In this document: one piece after another, positions 25,314-34,094 of the stretch
How the letters are laid out: each line of letters opens with the position of its first letter
How positions within the stretch are numbered: the stretch's first letter is position 1
Assembly: GCF_001641615.1 (NCBI RefSeq)
Contig: NZ_LRRU01000022.1
Span: 186,001 to 250,000 of the forward strand
Length of the DNA stretch: 64,000 nt
Direction: 5' to 3'
DNA from: Pseudoalteromonas gelatinilytica
GTDB lineage: Bacteria > Pseudomonadota > Gammaproteobacteria > Enterobacterales > Alteromonadaceae
The notes under the pieces: model-generated
The model's database searches: none
Told to the model about the DNA's origin: nothing
What the model saw: only the letters and a program-made list of their open reading frames with translations
Position numbers and translations under genes: made by a program

Positions 25314-27425
25314 ATGGAATTTAAAGCGGTATTACAACAACTTAACAGAGATAAAAAAGAATATGCGAAGGGTATCGGCACGCCATTAATGGTACTTGCT
25401 GCGCTGGGCATGGTGATTTTACCCCTGCCACCATTTCTTTTAGATATTCTTTTTTCGTTTAATATCGCGTTAGCGCTGGTGGTGTTGCTGGTCACGGTTT
25501 ACACCATGAAACCCCTTGAATTTGGTATGTTCCCCGCGGTACTACTAATTGCAACTATCATGCGCTTAGCGCTGAATGTCGCCAGTACCCGTGTAGTATT
25601 ACTCGAAGGTCATAATGGTGGGGATGCAGCCGGTAAAGTTATCGAGGCCTTTGGCTCGGTTGTTATCGGCGGTAACTATGCTGTTGGTTTAGTGGTCTTC
25701 CTGATTTTAATCATTATTAACTTTGTGGTTATCACCAAAGGTGCTGGCCGTATTTCAGAAGTATCAGCTCGCTTTACTCTTGATGCAATGCCAGGTAAAC
25801 AAATGGCGATTGACGCTGACTTAAACGCTGGTTTTATCAGTGCAGAGCAAGCCCGTGAACGCCGTGAAGAAGTAACCCGCGAAGCCGATTTCTATGGTTC
25901 AATGGATGGTGCGAGTAAGTTCGTAAAAGGCGATGCAATAGCGGGTATCGTTATTCTAGTGATTAACATCGTTGGTGGTTTATTTGTTGGTATGATCCAA
26001 CATGATTTATCGTTCAGTCGTGCAATGGAAGTGTATACCTTACTGACCATTGGTGATGGTCTTGTTGCACAGCTACCTTCACTGTTACTGTCAATCGGTA
26101 CTGCAATCGTTGTTACCCGTCAAAATGAATCGCACAATATGGGCGATCAAGTTAAGAACCAGTTAGGTAACGAAAAGTCTCTTTATATCGCATCAGGTAT
26201 TTTGATCATCATGGGTCTAGTACCAGGTATGCCGCATATCGCATTTTTAAGTTTAGGTGCATTACTAGGTTACCTTGCTTATTTCACCCAACAACAAAAA
26301 GCCAAAGCTGAAGCCGAAAAAGCAGAGCAAGAAGCAAATGGTGGTGCGCCAGGTACAGGTGTTGCTAATAAACAAGAGCAAAAAGAACTTGGCTGGGATG
26401 ACGTACAGCAAGTTGATGTTATTGGTTTAGAAGTGGGTTATCGCTTAATTCCACTTGTTGACCAATCTCAAGGTGGGGAACTGTTAAATCGTATCAAAGG
26501 TGTGCGTAAGAAACTGTCTCAGGAGCTTGGCTTCTTGGTACCTCCTGTGCACATTCGCGATAACTTAGAACTTGATCCGAATGCTTACAGAATCACTATG
26601 ATGGGTGTTTCAAGCGGTGAGGGTGAGTTGAAACATGGTGATGAGTTAGCAATCAACCCAGGCCAAGTATTTGGTCCAATCAAAGGGGTTGCAACAAAAG
26701 ATCCTGCATTTGGTCTAGATGCAGTATGGATCAAACCTGATCAAAAAGATGAAGCACAGTCACTTGGCTATACTGTGGTTGATTCCGCGACTGTGGTTGC
26801 AACTCATATTAGTCAGTTACTCACTAATAGCGCAGCTTTACTACTGGGTCATGAAGAAGTTCAAAACTTATTAGATATGTTAGCGAAGAGCCATCCTCGA
26901 CTTGTTGAAGGTCTGGTTCCTGACGTATTACCACTTACTACTGTTGTTAAAGTGCTACAAAACTTACTCAATGAAGGGGTAGCAATTCGCGATATGCGTT
27001 CAATTGTTCAAACCCTTGTTGAGTATGGCCCGCGTAGCCAAGACCCTGATGTACTAACGGCTGCAGTGCGAATTTCACTGCGCAGACTTATCGTTCAAGA
27101 CGCTGTTGGTATGTCTTCTGAGATCCCTGTCATAACCTTGGCGCCTGAGTTGGAACAGATGTTGCATCAGTCACTTCAGAATGCAGGTGACGAAGGTGCC
27201 GGAATAGAGCCAGGCCTTGCAGAGCGACTTCAACAATCATTGAATGAAGCGCATCAAAACCAAGAAATGGCCGGTGAACCTTCGATACTGTTAACGTCAG
27301 GAATGTTACGTACTGTGTTATCTCGCTTCGTTAAGTACACCATCCCAGGTTTAAGGGTGATGTCTTACCAAGAGGTACCAGACGAAAGACAGATTAAGAT
27401 TGTCAGCTCAGTAGGCCAACAATAG
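25314..27425 (+). CDS. flhA: Flagellar export gate protein FlhA
   Basis: FlhA is the largest export gate subunit and docks substrates and chaperones. The 703-residue protein has an N-terminal eight-helix membrane half with the conserved cytoplasmic loop (KGAGRISEVSARFTLDAMPGKQMAIDADLNAG, here from about residue 140). The cytoplasmic half starts after a Lys/Glu-rich linker near residue 335. No strong ribosome site is seen before the ATG. It follows a sigma-54 element. Confidence 0.97.
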   Translation: MEFKAVLQQLNRDKKEYAKGIGTPLMVLAALGMVILPLPPFLLDILFSFNIALALVVLLVTVYTMKPLEFGMFPAVLLIATIMRLALNVASTRVVLLEGHNGGDAAGKVIEAFGSVVIGGNYAVGLVVFLILIIINFVVITKGAGRISEVSARFTLDAMPGKQMAIDADLNAGFISAEQARERREEVTREADFYGSMDGASKFVKGDAIAGIVILVINIVGGLFVGMIQHDLSFSRAMEVYTLLTIGDGLVAQLPSLLLSIGTAIVVTRQNESHNMGDQVKNQLGNEKSLYIASGILIIMGLVPGMPHIAFLSLGALLGYLAYFTQQQKAKAEAEKAEQEANGGAPGTGVANKQEQKELGWDDVQQVDVIGLEVGYRLIPLVDQSQGGELLNRIKGVRKKLSQELGFLVPPVHIRDNLELDPNAYRITMMGVSSGEGELKHGDELAINPGQVFGPIKGVATKDPAFGLDAVWIKPDQKDEAQSLGYTVVDSATVVATHISQLLTNSAALLLGHEEVQNLLDMLAKSHPRLVEGLVPDVLPLTTVVKVLQNLLNEGVAIRDMRSIVQTLVEYGPRSQDPDVLTAAVRISLRRLIVQDAVGMSSEIPVITLAPELEQMLHQSLQNAGDEGAGIEPGLAERLQQSLNEAHQNQEMAGEPSILLTSGMLRTVLSRFVKYTIPGLRVMSYQEVPDERQIKIVSSVGQQ

Positions 27426-27444
27426 GATAGTAAAGGGGTGAACC

Positions 27445-28926
27445 ATGAAAATTAAACGTTTTTTTGCTAAAGATATGCGCACTGCACTGAAAGAAGTGAA
27501 AGATGAACTAGGTGTTGATGCGGTTATTATGTCGAACAAAAAGCTTGCTAACGGCGTTGAAATCGTTGCAGCAGTAGACTATGACAAAGCAGCCCCGAAA
27601 GCCGAAGCTAAACCAGTAGTGGCACAATCAGCACCTGCTCCACAGCATAACTTTGTTAAACCTGAGCCTATGCGTGCTAAACCTGAGCCGCAAGCGAAAG
27701 TTGCTGATAGCCTACAAGCGTTACTTGAGCGTCAAGCCCCACGCCCTCGTTCGCCAGAGCTTGCATCAATGTTTAGCCAATCTGGTATCGATACCAGTGA
27801 GCACTATCAGCCTAAAGCACCTAGCTATCAGCAACAACAACCTGAGTATGCACACGCTCCTCGTTTTCAACAACAAGCAGCGCCTCGTGTGCAAACTCAA
27901 GCACATAGCTTAGGTTTTGATGACGACTTAGATTCTGGTTTTGATGATTTAGATTCACCTGCAGAGCACAAAAGCGCTGCGCCAGCTAATCAATCAGAAA
28001 TGACGACCATGCGCGAAGAAATGAACGCGATCCGTCAATTACTTGAACACCAAGTTTCTGGCTTAATGCAACAAGACATGGCTCGTCGCGATCCGACTCG
28101 TGCGTGTATGATTGACCGTTTAGCAGGTATGGGCATTGAGCGTAATGTAGCAGAGCAAATGGCGTGTTTCATTCCTGACGATGTATCTCGCCAACAAGCA
28201 TGGCAAGCATTACTGCAAATGGTTGAAAACCAAATGCATACAACGAATAACGAAATATTGCGTCAAGGCGGTGTATTTGCGTTAGTGGGTCCAACAGGCG
28301 TTGGTAAAACTACCACAGTTGCAAAACTAGCTGCATTAGGTGCGCAAAAATATGGCGCCGATAAAGTGGCGTTGATCACTACTGATACTTACAGAATTGG
28401 TGCCTACGAACAATTGGCGACTTATGGTCGTATTATTGGTTGTGGCGTAAAGCAAGTAAAAGATGCGAATGAATTAGCAGAAGTGTTATACCATTTACGT
28501 AATAAGCGTCTAGTATTAATAGACACAGCGGGTATGAGCCAACGCGACTTACGTTTAACTGAGCAATTAAACACCCTAATGCGTAATCAGCGTGTTGATA
28601 TTCGTAGTTATTTAGTATTAAGTGCAACAGCACAGATTAATGTCTTGCAAGAAACCGTAAGACACTTTAAAAAGGTTCACCTAAGTGGCTGTATCTTCAC
28701 TAAATTGGATGAATCTTTAAGTTTAGGTGAGATTATTAGCATAGCGATTCAAAATCGTCTGCCAATAGGGTATCTTACTAACGGTCAGCGCGTTCCTGAG
28801 GATATTCGCGTAGCGAATGCTGAAAAACTAGTGAAAAAAGCTGAACAATTGTATTTAAAACGAGCAAAAGCACAACATTCAAGACGTCAAGCAGTAGCGT
28901 CGAACACAGTAGGGATGTATGATTAA
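27445..28926 (+). CDS. flhF: Signal recognition particle-like GTPase FlhF
   Basis: FlhF is the SRP-type GTPase that places the flagellum at the pole. The 493-residue protein has an N-terminal basic domain (MKIKRFFAKDMRTALKEVKDELG), a long Pro/Gln-rich linker, and the NG domain. The NG domain has G1 GPTGVGKTTTVAKLAA near residue 282, DTYRIGAYEQLATYG, DTAGMSQRD and TKLDES. It overlaps flhG by 8 bases. FlhF and FlhG act as a pair setting position and number. Confidence 0.95.
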   Translation: MKIKRFFAKDMRTALKEVKDELGVDAVIMSNKKLANGVEIVAAVDYDKAAPKAEAKPVVAQSAPAPQHNFVKPEPMRAKPEPQAKVADSLQALLERQAPRPRSPELASMFSQSGIDTSEHYQPKAPSYQQQQPEYAHAPRFQQQAAPRVQTQAHSLGFDDDLDSGFDDLDSPAEHKSAAPANQSEMTTMREEMNAIRQLLEHQVSGLMQQDMARRDPTRACMIDRLAGMGIERNVAEQMACFIPDDVSRQQAWQALLQMVENQMHTTNNEILRQGGVFALVGPTGVGKTTTVAKLAALGAQKYGADKVALITTDTYRIGAYEQLATYGRIIGCGVKQVKDANELAEVLYHLRNKRLVLIDTAGMSQRDLRLTEQLNTLMRNQRVDIRSYLVLSATAQINVLQETVRHFKKVHLSGCIFTKLDESLSLGEIISIAIQNRLPIGYLTNGQRVPEDIRVANAEKLVKKAEQLYLKRAKAQHSRRQAVASNTVGMYD

Positions 28927-29779
28927 CACAGTATTAGATCAAGCAAGCGGCCTGCGCAAAATGAATCAAAATAATAATAGTGGCGTTAAAGTTATCGCTG
29001 TTACTGGCGGTAAAGGTGGTGTGGGTAAAACCAACGTTTCACTCAATACCGCAATCGCATTAGGTCAGCTAGGTAATCGTGTATTAGTATTAGATGCCGA
29101 TTTAGGTCTGGCAAACTGTGACGTAATGCTTGGCCTTCGTGTTGAACGTAACTTATCTCATGTTTTATCAGGCGAGTGTGAGCTTGATGAAATTCTTGTT
29201 GAAGGCCCTGCAGGCATCAAAATTGTACCAGCAACGTCTGGCTCACAAAGCATGGTGGAATTAACACCTTCAGAGCATGCAGGCCTTATTCGCGCTTTTA
29301 GCGAGTTAAACACCGAGTTTGATATTTTAATTGTCGATACCGCCGCGGGTATTTCTGACATGGTATTAAGCTTTTCTCGTGCAGCCCAAGATGTTGTTGT
29401 GGTTGTATGTGATGAACCTACCTCAATTACCGATGCTTACGCACTTATTAAAGTCCTGAGCCGTGAGCATGGCGTATACAAATTTAAAATCGTTGCCAAT
29501 ATGGTGCGCAGTATGCGTGAAGGGCAAGAATTATTTGCTAAACTTTCAAAAGTAACGGATCGTTTTTTAGATGTTTCAATGGAGTTAGTAGCAACCATTC
29601 CTTATGACGAGAACATGCGTAAATCAACGCGTCGTCAAAAAGTGATTGTTGAATTATTCCCGAACTCACCGGCAGCGGTGGCGTTTAAAACATTAGCAAC
29701 AAAAGCAGTTAAGTGGCCGATCCCTAATCAACCGTCTGGCCATTTAGAATTTTTTATTGAAAAACTAGTAAACGGCTAA
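28919..29779 (+). CDS. flhG: MinD-like ATPase FlhG (FleN), flagellar number regulator
   Basis: FlhG limits flagellar number, acting on FlhF and FlrA. The 286-residue protein has the N-terminal activator-type stretch DQASGLRKMN, known in FlhG to stimulate FlhF. It then has a deviant Walker A VTGGKGGVGKTNVSLN near residue 31, LDADLGLANCDVML, and DTAAGISD. The C terminus should form a membrane-targeting helix. It overlaps flhF and is 2 bases before fliA. Confidence 0.95.
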   Translation: MINTVLDQASGLRKMNQNNNSGVKVIAVTGGKGGVGKTNVSLNTAIALGQLGNRVLVLDADLGLANCDVMLGLRVERNLSHVLSGECELDEILVEGPAGIKIVPATSGSQSMVELTPSEHAGLIRAFSELNTEFDILIVDTAAGISDMVLSFSRAAQDVVVVVCDEPTSITDAYALIKVLSREHGVYKFKIVANMVRSMREGQELFAKLSKVTDRFLDVSMELVATIPYDENMRKSTRRQKVIVELFPNSPAAVAFKTLATKAVKWPIPNQPSGHLEFFIEKLVNG

Positions 29780-29781
29780 CT

Positions 29782-30516
29782 ATGACAACATCGGTGAATA
29801 AAGCGATGGGATATCAATCAGCACAGAATCTGAATGCGATTGTTGAAAAACATGCCTCTTTAGTTAAAAAAGTGGCGTGCCATCTAATTGCTCGTTTACC
29901 TGCCAGTGTACAACTCGATGATTTAATTCAATCAGGTATGATTGGCCTGATTGAAGCGTCAAAAAACTTTGATGCAAGCAAAGGTGCAAGCTTCGAAACT
30001 TTCGCAGGTATTCGTATTCGTGGTGCGATGTTAGACGAAATTCGTAGAGGTGATTGGGCTCCTCGCTCAGTTCACCGCAATGCCCGCCTTGTGGCTGAAA
30101 CCATATCTGAATTAGAAAGTACGCTAAATCGTGAACCAAAAGACACTGAAGTAGCTGAAAAACTTGATATTACACTGGATGAGTACCATCATATTCTACA
30201 TGATGTAAATTCGAGTAAAGTATTAGGTATAGAAGACTTAGGCGTAGATGAAGACGTCATCACACCAGTAGGTCAGGATTTAGGACTAGACAAACCGTTT
30301 AATAACGTTAAAAATGAGCGGTTTAACCAGTCTCTATTAACGGCAATCCAATCGTTACCAGAAAGAGATGCTCTTGTTTTGTCTTTGTACTACAACGACG
30401 AAATGAACTTAAAAGAAATAGGACACATACTCGATGTTAGCGAGTCGCGTGTGAGTCAAATACATGGTCAGGCGATGATTAAGCTCAAAGCAAAAATCAA
30501 TGACTGGATTAATTAG
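29782..30516 (+). CDS. fliA: Flagellar sigma factor FliA (sigma-28)
   Basis: FliA directs RNA polymerase to late flagellar and chemotaxis genes. The 244-residue protein has region 2 (LIQSGMIGLIEASKNFDASKGASFETFAGIRIRGAMLDEIRRGDWAPRSVHR) and region 4 with a helix-turn-helix (NLKEIGHILDVSESRVSQIHGQAMIKLK). The order flhF-flhG-fliA-cheY is the same as in Vibrio, Shewanella and Pseudomonas. Confidence 0.96.
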   Translation: MTTSVNKAMGYQSAQNLNAIVEKHASLVKKVACHLIARLPASVQLDDLIQSGMIGLIEASKNFDASKGASFETFAGIRIRGAMLDEIRRGDWAPRSVHRNARLVAETISELESTLNREPKDTEVAEKLDITLDEYHHILHDVNSSKVLGIEDLGVDEDVITPVGQDLGLDKPFNNVKNERFNQSLLTAIQSLPERDALVLSLYYNDEMNLKEIGHILDVSESRVSQIHGQAMIKLKAKINDWIN

Positions 30517-30556
30517 TAGTAAGTAAATAAAGGTTCAAACCTCACCGGAGGATGTT

Positions 30557-30940
30557 TTGGATAAAAACATGAAAATTCTTGTTGTTGATGATTTTTCTAC
30601 AATGAGACGTATCATTAAAAATCTATTAAGGGATTTAGGTTTTACCAATGTGCAGGAAGCTGACGACGGTTCAACAGCATTACCAATGCTACAAAATCAA
30701 GAATTTGATTTTGTTGTAACAGATTGGAACATGCCTGGTATGCAAGGTATTGATTTGTTACGCGCAATTCGTGCTGATGATAGCCTTAAGCATATTCCTG
30801 TATTAATGGTGACAGCTGAAGCGAAAAAAGAACAAATTGTTGCTGCTGCTCAAGCAGGTGTTAATGGCTATATCGTTAAACCATTCACTGCTGCGACACT
30901 TAAAACCAAATTGGAAAAAGTGTTCGAACGTTTAGGTTAA
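30557..30940 (+). CDS. cheY: Chemotaxis response regulator CheY
   Basis: CheY-P binds FliM and reverses the motor. The 127-residue single receiver domain has ILVVDDFSTMRRIIKNLLRDLGF, the acceptor Asp near residue 56 in VVTDWNMPGMQGIDLL, Thr in VTAEAKKEQIV and Lys in YIVKPFTAATL. The start is TTG at 30557, with CGGAGG 5 bases upstream, giving the family-typical MDKNMKIL. An ATG at 30569 is in frame but too close to the fold. It is the first gene of the chemotaxis operon. Confidence 0.95.
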   Translation: MDKNMKILVVDDFSTMRRIIKNLLRDLGFTNVQEADDGSTALPMLQNQEFDFVVTDWNMPGMQGIDLLRAIRADDSLKHIPVLMVTAEAKKEQIVAAAQAGVNGYIVKPFTAATLKTKLEKVFERLG

Positions 30941-30957
30941 TCTAAGGGGAGAGGCTT

Positions 30958-31725
30958 ATGTCAGCACTTGCTGCGCCTCAAATAAGTTTAGAGCAAGCTC
31001 GTCAACTTGTTGAGTATCTTGAAAATGGTGAACAAGAAAAAGCCGATAAGCTGATTCTTGAAGCTGCATCGAAAGAACAATCAGAGTTGTTTGCTGAAGT
31101 CGGTAAATTGACGCGTCAGCTTCATGAAGCGTTAAAAAACTTTGACTTAGATACTCGTCTCGCCGATTTAACTACCGAAGCGATCCCAGACGCTAAGCAG
31201 CGCTTAAATTATGTTATGGAAATGACAGAAAGCGCCGCAAATAAAACCATGGATGCGGTTGAAGCAAGTTTACCGATTGCACAACAACTTGCTGATGAAA
31301 TCGCAACAATAAAACCCACTTGGGATCGTTTAATGAGCCGAGAAATTGAACTCGGTGAATTTAAATCGTTATGTCATAGCTTAGATAAGTTCATGAATAA
31401 CTCGCACACCAAAACCGACGAATTACAAGGTTTGATGACTAATGTGTTGATGGCTCAGGACTATCAAGACTTAACGGGGCAGGTTATCCGCCGAGTCATC
31501 GAATTAGTGCGTGAAGTAGAAGACAGTTTAATTAATCTCTTAACTGTGTTTGGCAGTCAAGAAGATGGTCATCAACAACAAGAAAAACAGGCCATAGAAA
31601 AAGCACCTGCGACCAGTGATACACTAGCAGGTCCTGAAGGGCCGATTATTGATAGTGAGTCTCGCGATGATGTTGTCTCAGGACAAGATGAAGTCGATGA
31701 CCTATTATCAAGTCTGGGCTTCTAA
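30958..31725 (+). CDS. cheZ: CheY-P phosphatase CheZ
   Basis: CheZ dephosphorylates CheY-P. The 255-residue protein is mostly helical, with the active-site region MTNVLMAQDYQDLTGQVIRRVIELV near residues 161-185, where the Gln of QDLTGQ is catalytic. The C-terminal CheY-docking peptide DEVDDLLSSLGF is intact. It lies between cheY and cheA. Confidence 0.95.
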   Translation: MSALAAPQISLEQARQLVEYLENGEQEKADKLILEAASKEQSELFAEVGKLTRQLHEALKNFDLDTRLADLTTEAIPDAKQRLNYVMEMTESAANKTMDAVEASLPIAQQLADEIATIKPTWDRLMSREIELGEFKSLCHSLDKFMNNSHTKTDELQGLMTNVLMAQDYQDLTGQVIRRVIELVREVEDSLINLLTVFGSQEDGHQQQEKQAIEKAPATSDTLAGPEGPIIDSESRDDVVSGQDEVDDLLSSLGF

Positions 31726-31740
31726 GAGGAGAGTAGCTGC

Positions 31741-34031
31741 ATGAGCTTTGAAGTCGATGAAGATATATTACAGGATTTCCTTGTTGAAGCAGGGGAAATC
31801 TTAGAGCTTTTGTCAGAGCAATTAGTCGAGCTTGAAAATAACCCAGAAGACAAAGATCTTTTAAACGCCATTTTTAGAGGCTTTCACACTGTAAAAGGTG
31901 GTGCAGGCTTCTTGAGCATGACAGAGCTTGTTGATGCGTGTCATGGTGCAGAGAATGTTTTCGATTTATTACGTCAAGGTGTGCGTACAGTTACACCTGA
32001 GCTGATGGATGTAATCCTACAGGCCCTCGACACTATCAATGAAATGTTCGCTACGATTCAAAATCGCGAACAACCAGAGCCCGCAGATCAAGCCCTATTA
32101 GATGTTCTTCATAAATTAAGCCAGCCACCTACAGCAGAAGAGCTCGCTGGTGAAGATATTTCTGTAGCAGGCGATGTTGCAGTTGCACCTGAAGAGCCTG
32201 TTATTGAAGAGCCAGTTGTCGATACGCCTGACGTTACAGCTGATATCGCGACAGATAATATTGATGAAGATGACCCATTTGCTTTCGACATGTTGTTTGA
32301 TGGCGGTGGTCTTGCAGATAGCAAGCCTGAATCACAGAACATTGACGAAATCACCGAAGATGAATTTGAAAGCCTACTTGATGAGCTTCATGGCAAGGTC
32401 CTGCTTCAACCACGCCAGATGTAATTAGTAGCGACAGTGACGACATCACTGATGACGAATTTGACAGCTTATTAGATGAGTTACACGGCGTTGGCAATTT
32501 CGGTGAAGTAAAACAAGATAAAGTTGCTCAGCCAGAACCTGTTAAAGCTGCTGAACCTGTTGCACCAACACCTGCTGCAGAAGCAACAAGTAGTGGTTCA
32601 GACGATGAAATTAGCGATGACGAGTTTGAAGCCTTACTTGACGAATTACATGGGAAAGGCAGTGCGCCACAGTCTTTAGAAACGGCAGCGCCAGAAAAAG
32701 CCCCAGAAACGCCTAAAGCGGAGCCTGCAAAACCTGCTCAACCAGCAGCTTCAAAACCTGCGGCTCAACCTGCACCAGCAGCAAGTAAACCAGCGCCAGC
32801 TCCAGCAAAAGCACCGGAAAAAGCTCCCGTCGCTGCAGCAGCGCCAAAGAAAGCGCCACCACCACAGGCTGAAACAACCGTACGTGTTGATACAAAACGC
32901 CTTGATGAAATCATGAATATGGTGGGTGAGTTAGTATTGGTTCGTAACCGTTTGGTAAGCCTTGCTAATAACAGCAACAGCGAGTCAATGGGTAAAGCTA
33001 TTTCTAATCTAGATGTGGTGACAGCAGACTTGCAAGGTGCGGTTATGAAAACCCGCATGCAGCCAATCAAGAAAGTCTTTGGTCGTTTTCCACGCGTTGT
33101 TCGTGACTTAGCGCGTAGCTTAAGAAAAGACATCAACTTACAATTAGTTGGTGAAGAAACCGATTTAGATAAAAACTTAGTAGAAGCTCTGGCCGATCCT
33201 TTAGTGCACTTAGTGCGTAACTCGGTTGACCATGGTATTGAAATGCCTGATGTGCGTGAAGCTGCAGGCAAGCCGCGTACAGGTACTGTAACCCTGTCGG
33301 CTTCGCAAGAAGGTGATCACATCCTACTTACTATCCGCGATGATGGTGCGGGTATGGATGCAGAGAAACTGAAGAAAATTGCGATCACCAAAGGTGTTAT
33401 CGACCATGACCAAGCAAGCCGTTTATCAGATACAGAAGCATATAATCTAATTTTTGCGCCAGGTTTCTCAACGAAAGAAGAAATCTCTGATATTTCAGGC
33501 CGTGGCGTGGGTATGGATGTAGTGAAAACTAAAATCACCCAATTAAACGGCTCAGTTAATATTCAGTCTGAATTAGGTGTAGGGACTGCACTTGAAATCA
33601 AGGTGCCGTTGACGCTTGCGATTCTACCAACCTTAATGGTTATTGTTGGTGAGCAAACATTTGCTTTACCACTTGCTGGTGTAAGCGAAATATTCCATCT
33701 TGATTTAACGAAAACAAACGTAGTGGATGGTCAGCTGACAATTATTGTACGTGAAAAAGCGATACCGCTTTTCTACTTACAACATTGGTTAGTAAAAGGA
33801 GCCAACCGCCAAGAGCGCAAAGCAGAAGGTCACGTGGTTATTGTTCAAATAGGCACTAAACAAGTGGGCTTTGTGGTTGACTCGTTAATTGGTCAAGAAG
33901 AGGTGGTAATTAAACCTCTTGATGCATTATTGCAAGGCACACCGGGTATGGCTGGTGCAACCATCACGTCTGATGGGGGTATCGCACTTATTTTAGACGT
34001 ACCTAGCATGCTGAAGCACTACGTTGGCTAA
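31741..34031 (+). pseudogene. cheA: Chemotaxis histidine kinase CheA, interrupted by a one-base frameshift
   Basis: CheA is the kinase of the chemotaxis array. The N-terminal frame (31741-32424) encodes the HPt domain, with phospho-His near residue 49 in GFHTVKGGAGF, and part of the acidic linker; it then ends prematurely at TAA. From about 32397 the coding continues in the -1 frame to 34031 without a stop. That part holds the rest of the linker, the dimerisation domain (RVDTKRLDEIMNMVGELVLVRNRL), the ATPase (LVRNSVDHGIEMPD, DDGAGMD, GRGVGMDVV) and the CheW-like regulatory domain. Restoring one base (GG to GGG) at 32397-32398 gives a 763-residue CheA of normal length with a repeated HGKG motif. 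I see no X-XXY-YYZ slippery site, so this is a real mutation or a sequence error. The linker carries three copies of a DEF..LLDELHG motif. Confidence 0.88.
32347..32660 (+). repeat. Three DE-F-x-x-LLDELHG motif repeats in the CheA linker
   Basis: The linker encodes EITEDEFESLLDELHGK (from 32347), DITDDEFDSLLDELHGVG (from 32442) and EISDDEFEALLDELHGKG (from 32604), separated by Pro/Ala/Glu-rich spacers. The DNA copies differ at many silent positions, so this is not a recent duplication. This linker is where the P2 domain or the ParP-binding LID region lies in related CheA proteins. The frameshift falls at the end of copy 1. Confidence 0.8.
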
Positions 34032-34042
34032 TAATAAATAGT

Positions 34043-34068
34043 AAAGTGCAGCGCTCAAGCTGCACTTT
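34043..34068 (+). repeat. Hairpin between cheA and cheB
   Basis: AAAGTGCAGC (34043-34052) and GCTGCACTTT (34059-34068) form a perfect 10-bp stem with a 6-base loop. No T-tract follows (CAATGAAATAAAAC), so it more likely stabilises or processes the operon mRNA than ends it. Confidence 0.55.
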
Positions 34069-34094
34069 CAATGAAATAAAACAAGAGAGTGCCA

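Noticed and set aside
32390..32405. Programmed -1 frameshift in cheA
   Set aside because: The junction TGGCAAGGTCCTGC does not contain a X-XXY-YYZ heptamer, and I see no obvious stimulating stem just downstream. A one-base loss is simpler.
32765..33271. Open frame of 168 codons on the minus strand opposite cheA
   Set aside because: It mirrors the Ala/Pro-rich linker and HATPase region of cheA; composition is antisense-like and no family is recognised.
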